A stretch of 64,000 nt of DNA, taken from an uncultured Eubacteriales bacterium. GTDB lineage: Bacteria; Bacillota; Clostridia; Oscillospirales; CAG-272. The position numbers and the translations under genes are program-made. Numbering within the stretch: position 1 is the stretch's first letter; every line of letters begins with the position of its first letter. The notes below the pieces were generated by a model. The model made no database searches and was not told where the DNA came from. It saw only the letters and a program-made list of their open reading frames with translations. Positions 60,962-64,000 of the stretch are shown here, in pieces. Location: positions 1 through 64,000 of the forward strand of contig CAKSQF010000001.1 of assembly GCA_934486825.1 (NCBI GenBank), written 5' to 3'.

Positions 60962-62899
60962 ATGAAGCTTAAAGTCAATCATGCCGATCTGGAATCGGAT
61001 GCGATCTCAACTGTCTATGATGCGATAAAGGAAGCGGGACTTATGACGCGCGATGTGCTTGCCGCGTCCGTAGGCGGCAATACCGTGGAGCTTACCGCTC
61101 CCGCTGTTGAAGGAAGCGATATCCTGCCGCTGACATTTGCGGATGAAGAGGGCAGAAGGGTGTTTCGTCATACAGCGTCACATATTCTTGCACAGGCGGT
61201 AAAACGTCTGTTCCCGGACGCAAAGCTTACAATCGGACCTGCGGTTGATGACGGATTCTATTATGATATCGACAGCGAGGAAACCTTTACAACGGAAAAT
61301 CTTTCAAAGCTTGAAGCCGAAATGAAAAAGATTGTGAAGGAAAATCTGAAGATCGAACGGTTTGTTCTTCCGAGAGCCGAAGCCAAAAAGCTTATGGAAG
61401 AGAGAAACGAGCCGTATAAGCTGCTCCTTATAGACCGTGTCCCCGATGGCGAGGATATTTCGTTTTACCGTCAGGGAGAATTTGTGGACCTTTGCGCAGG
61501 TCCTCACCTCTTCTCAACCGGAGCCGTAAAGGCGTTCAAACTTACGCAGTGCACGGGTGCGTACTGGGAAGGCGATTCGTCGAATAAGCAGCTCCAGCGT
61601 ATCTACGGTACCGCATTTCCGACCAAGGACGAGCTGAACGAATTTCTTGCCGCAAGAGAAGAGGCAAGAAAGCGCGATCATAATAAGCTCGGCAGAGAAC
61701 TCAAATTTTTCACAACTGTCGATATCATAGGTCAGGGTCTTCCGATCATGCTTCCGAAGGGCGCAAGGGTTATTCAGATACTGCAAAGATTTGTCGAGGA
61801 TGAGGAGCAGAGAAGAGGCTGGCAGCTTACAAAAACGCCTTATATGGCAAAATCCGATCTCTATAAATTGTCAGGTCACTGGGATCACTATCGTGACGGT
61901 ATGTTTGTTATGGGCGATCCGGATGCAAAGGAGTGCTTTGCACTTCGTCCGATGACCTGTCCGTTCCAGTATCAGGCGTACCTGTCGGAGGCACGCTCTT
62001 ACCGTGATCTGCCTATCCGTTATAATGAAACATCGACGCTTTTCCGTAACGAGGATTCGGGTGAGATGCACGGACTTATCCGCGTGCGCCAGTTTACGAT
62101 CTCGGAGGGACATCTGATGTGTCGTCCCGATCAGCTTGAGGATGAGTTCAAAAAATGTCTTGAGCTTTCTGTGTTTATGCTAAAAACTCTCGGACTTTAT
62201 GATGACGTAAGCTATCGCTTCTCTCAGTGGGATCCGAATGACACTCAAAAGTATATAGGAACCGCAGAGGATTGGGATGAAGCACAGGGTGTAATGAAAA
62301 AAATACTTGATCACCTTCAGATCCCGTATAAGATCGGCATAGGTGAGGCGGCGTTCTACGGACCGAAGCTCGATATTCAGATAAAGAACGTGTTCGGTAA
62401 AGAGGATACGCTGATTACAATTCAGATCGACCAGTTCCTTGCCGAGAAATTCGGTATGGTATATAACGATCGCGATGACGTAAAGAGAAATCCGTATATT
62501 ATCCACCGCACGTCGATCGGATGCTATGAGCGTACACTTGCACTTCTTATTGAAAAGTATGCGGGTGCGTTCCCGCTCTGGCTTTCGCCTACTCAGGTCA
62601 AAGTGCTTCCGATCGGTACCGAACAGCATGATTTCGCCGAAGGTGTAATGCGCAGACTTATCGATGCGGGTATCGTGCGTACCGAAATCGATGAACGGAA
62701 TGAAAAGATCGGCTATAAGATCAGAGAGGCGCAGCTTGAAAAGATACCGTATATGCTTGTAATCGGTGCAAATGAAGCAGAGTCCGGGTCGGTTATGGTC
62801 AGAAACCGCAAGGGCGAGTCTACCCCCATGTCGGTTGATGAGTTTATCGCAAGAGCAGTCGAAGAGCAGAAGAGCAGATCGCTTGAGCTGACAATGTAA
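60962..62899 (+). CDS. thrS: Threonyl-tRNA synthetase
   Basis: 645 residues. The TGS domain leads, then the editing domain (FRHTASHILAQAVKRLFPDAKL with HxxxH, and CAGPHL). The class II core has motif 2 (YNETSTLFRNEDSGEMHGLIRVRQF) and motif 3 (HRTSIGCYERTLALLIEKYAG). The anticodon-binding domain closes the protein. The T-box confirms threonine. Confidence 0.98.
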   Translation: MKLKVNHADLESDAISTVYDAIKEAGLMTRDVLAASVGGNTVELTAPAVEGSDILPLTFADEEGRRVFRHTASHILAQAVKRLFPDAKLTIGPAVDDGFYYDIDSEETFTTENLSKLEAEMKKIVKENLKIERFVLPRAEAKKLMEERNEPYKLLLIDRVPDGEDISFYRQGEFVDLCAGPHLFSTGAVKAFKLTQCTGAYWEGDSSNKQLQRIYGTAFPTKDELNEFLAAREEARKRDHNKLGRELKFFTTVDIIGQGLPIMLPKGARVIQILQRFVEDEEQRRGWQLTKTPYMAKSDLYKLSGHWDHYRDGMFVMGDPDAKECFALRPMTCPFQYQAYLSEARSYRDLPIRYNETSTLFRNEDSGEMHGLIRVRQFTISEGHLMCRPDQLEDEFKKCLELSVFMLKTLGLYDDVSYRFSQWDPNDTQKYIGTAEDWDEAQGVMKKILDHLQIPYKIGIGEAAFYGPKLDIQIKNVFGKEDTLITIQIDQFLAEKFGMVYNDRDDVKRNPYIIHRTSIGCYERTLALLIEKYAGAFPLWLSPTQVKVLPIGTEQHDFAEGVMRRLIDAGIVRTEIDERNEKIGYKIREAQLEKIPYMLVIGANEAESGSVMVRNRKGESTPMSVDEFIARAVEEQKSRSLELTM

Positions 62900-62911
62900 T
62901 GCTTTGCGGAT

Positions 62912-63784
62912 ATGAGATATACAATAAAGAACAGACTGCTGACCGTAACGGTTGACAGTATCGGTGCTGAGCTCGTATCCGTAAAGAAGAGGGAAGAGGA
63001 ATATATCCGGCAGTGCAGGGATACGGAGCTTTGGTCGTCGCATGCTCCGATCCTTTTCCCGGTCTGCGGCAGGCTGAGCGGCGGCGGATATCTGTATGAC
63101 GGCATAAAATACAATATGCCGCTTCACGGATTTGCAAAGGATTTTGATTTTGAAGTCCGCTTTTGCGGCAACGACCGTATTCTTCTGTCCCTGTCAGCGG
63201 ACGAAAAATCAAAGGAATTTTTTCCTTTCGAATTCGAATTTATCGTTGAGTACAGGCTGTCGGCAGATACCGTTGATGTAAAAACGGTTGTAAAAAACAG
63301 AGGCGATAAAGTAATGCCGGCGACAGTGGGATTTCATCCGGGATTTGCGGTTGCACGTGATGCGGACTTGCTGTCCGATTGTCGTATTGATTTTGTTGAA
63401 GTTTGCAGTCCGGATAAGCTTTTGCTGTCGGCTGACGGCTTCAATACCGGAAGAAAATGTGCTTTTCCGCTTGAAGACGGACACCTGCTGAATGTTTCGG
63501 ACAGTCTGATCGGTGATTGCGGACTCTTTCTCTCAAATACTTCGGGACGTGTGCTGCTTGAGTCGCCGGTCGGGGGAAAGCGGGTTGAGATTGACTGTCA
63601 CGGAATCCCTTACGTCGGTATATGGAGGGAAAACAGTAAGAATGCAGGTTATATCTGCATCGAACCGTGGTGCGGACTTCCGTCATTCGAAGGTGACCTG
63701 TCTGACATTGAAACAAAAAATGATATGTTCCGTATTCAACCGATGAACGAAAAGAAGATCGGTATACGGATGAAATTTTTCTGA
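62912..63784 (+). CDS. Aldose 1-epimerase-like (LacX-type mutarotase) protein
   Basis: 290 residues with the galactose mutarotase-like beta-sandwich. Conserved residues are PILFPVCGRL, MPLHGFAKDFDF, TVGFHPGFAV and IEPWCGLPSFEGD. The family equilibrates anomers of hexoses, and this LacX-like branch has a broad or unknown substrate. It starts 13 bases after thrS without a clear SD, so it depends on thrS read-through. Confidence 0.87.
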   Translation: MRYTIKNRLLTVTVDSIGAELVSVKKREEEYIRQCRDTELWSSHAPILFPVCGRLSGGGYLYDGIKYNMPLHGFAKDFDFEVRFCGNDRILLSLSADEKSKEFFPFEFEFIVEYRLSADTVDVKTVVKNRGDKVMPATVGFHPGFAVARDADLLSDCRIDFVEVCSPDKLLLSADGFNTGRKCAFPLEDGHLLNVSDSLIGDCGLFLSNTSGRVLLESPVGGKRVEIDCHGIPYVGIWRENSKNAGYICIEPWCGLPSFEGDLSDIETKNDMFRIQPMNEKKIGIRMKFF

Positions 63785-63791
63785 AACAGTA

Positions 63792-63828
63792 AAAACACGG
63801 TCTGTCGAAAAACGGCAGACCGTGTTTT
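63792..63828. terminator. Terminator between mutarotase-like gene and clpX
   Basis: A perfect 13-bp stem (63792-63804 with 63816-63828) with A-run and T-run arms between convergent genes. Confidence 0.88.
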
Positions 63829-63836
63829 ATGTTTTG

Positions 63837-64000
63837 TTATGATGCGCTCTCGGTACTTGCTTCAAGTACTTCCTTCGGCAGGGGTTTCGTAATTATTTTC
63901 GGCTGTCCTTTTTTGTTTACCGAATCGGCTGTGATTATTACCTTGGCTACATCATCCCTTGACGGAATGTCGTACATTATGTCAAGCATTATCTCTTCCA
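63837..64000 (-). CDS. clpX: ATP-dependent protease ATPase ClpX, C-terminus only
   Basis: The minus strand reads EEIMLDIMYDIPSRDDVAKV and then IITADSVNKKGQPKIITKP, ending at TAA 63839-63837. This is the C-terminal small domain of ClpX (the IMLDxMYxIPSR motif). The 5' part lies beyond the window's right edge. ClpX unfolds proteins for the ClpP protease. It was identified directly from the bases and is shorter than normal gene-calling limits. Confidence 0.88.
   Translation of the reverse strand, partial: EEIMLDIMYDIPSRDDVAKVIITADSVNKKGQPKIITKPLPKEVLEASTESAS

Overview
The window looks like a chromosomal segment of an uncultured, probably gut-dwelling Clostridia member (Bacillota, Oscillospirales or Christensenellales-like) with mid-range GC. 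Several things point that way. There are endospore genes (spoIIR, yunB, a CotH-family protein). Gram-positive RNA regulators are present (T-box, SAM-I and FMN riboswitches, a CIRCE box). A Na+-translocating biotin decarboxylase cluster, a split two-subunit transketolase, and RNase J in place of RNase E also fit. Promoters are mostly TTGNNN-N17-TATAAT, and starts are mostly preceded by strong Shine-Dalgarno (SD) sequences.

Layout. 1-2.3 kb is accessory: a gene made of near-identical 408-bp PepSY repeats runs off the left edge, followed by a scar where an alpha/beta hydrolase gene is joined to a mobile-element gene fragment, then a membrane methyltransferase under a perfect inverted-repeat operator. 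2.5-8 kb holds a GH51 arabinofuranosidase, an AraC regulator, a GT8 glycosyltransferase, a TVP38-type membrane protein and a Rieske-FAD oxidoreductase. 8-15.6 kb holds htpG behind CIRCE, an SDR/membrane-protein pair, split transketolase, tadA, a CmpB-like protein and a ComEC-like lipoprotein. 15.6-20.7 kb is one operon: 12S-type carboxyltransferase, OadG, biotin carrier, OadB and OadA. 20.7-24.1 kb has a PfkB kinase, a lipase-like hydrolase, ruvX and a VanX-like dipeptidase. 24.1-30 kb, on the minus strand, has a decayed gene, RNase J with a structured leader, spoIIR, and the rbfA-nrnA-truB run.

30-37.3 kb carries rplS, rpmE, hflX, yigZ, then dnaG followed by two tandem primary-type sigma-70 genes. 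37.6-44 kb has an orphan solute-binding lipoprotein and the rpsL-rpsG-fusA-tuf operon. 44-50 kb has an FMN riboswitch with ribU, a SAM-I riboswitch with metK, recD2 and a comF gene broken by one amber codon. 50-64 kb has a GMP synthetase lacking its amidotransferase domain, a GH43 enzyme, yunB, an SDR, an M50 protease, radC-cotH, cysK behind a 14-bp inverted-repeat operator, icd, a T-box with thrS, a mutarotase-like gene and the C-terminus of clpX.

Most genes are housekeeping. The points most worth follow-up are the tandem rpoD pair, the five-gene decarboxylase/transcarboxylase operon sharing one biotin carrier, the PepSY repeat array with its neighbouring recombination scar, the comF amber codon, and several uncharacterised leaders and operators. 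I did not find a clearly new multi-gene defence or biosynthetic system, a CRISPR array, or any tRNA or rRNA gene.
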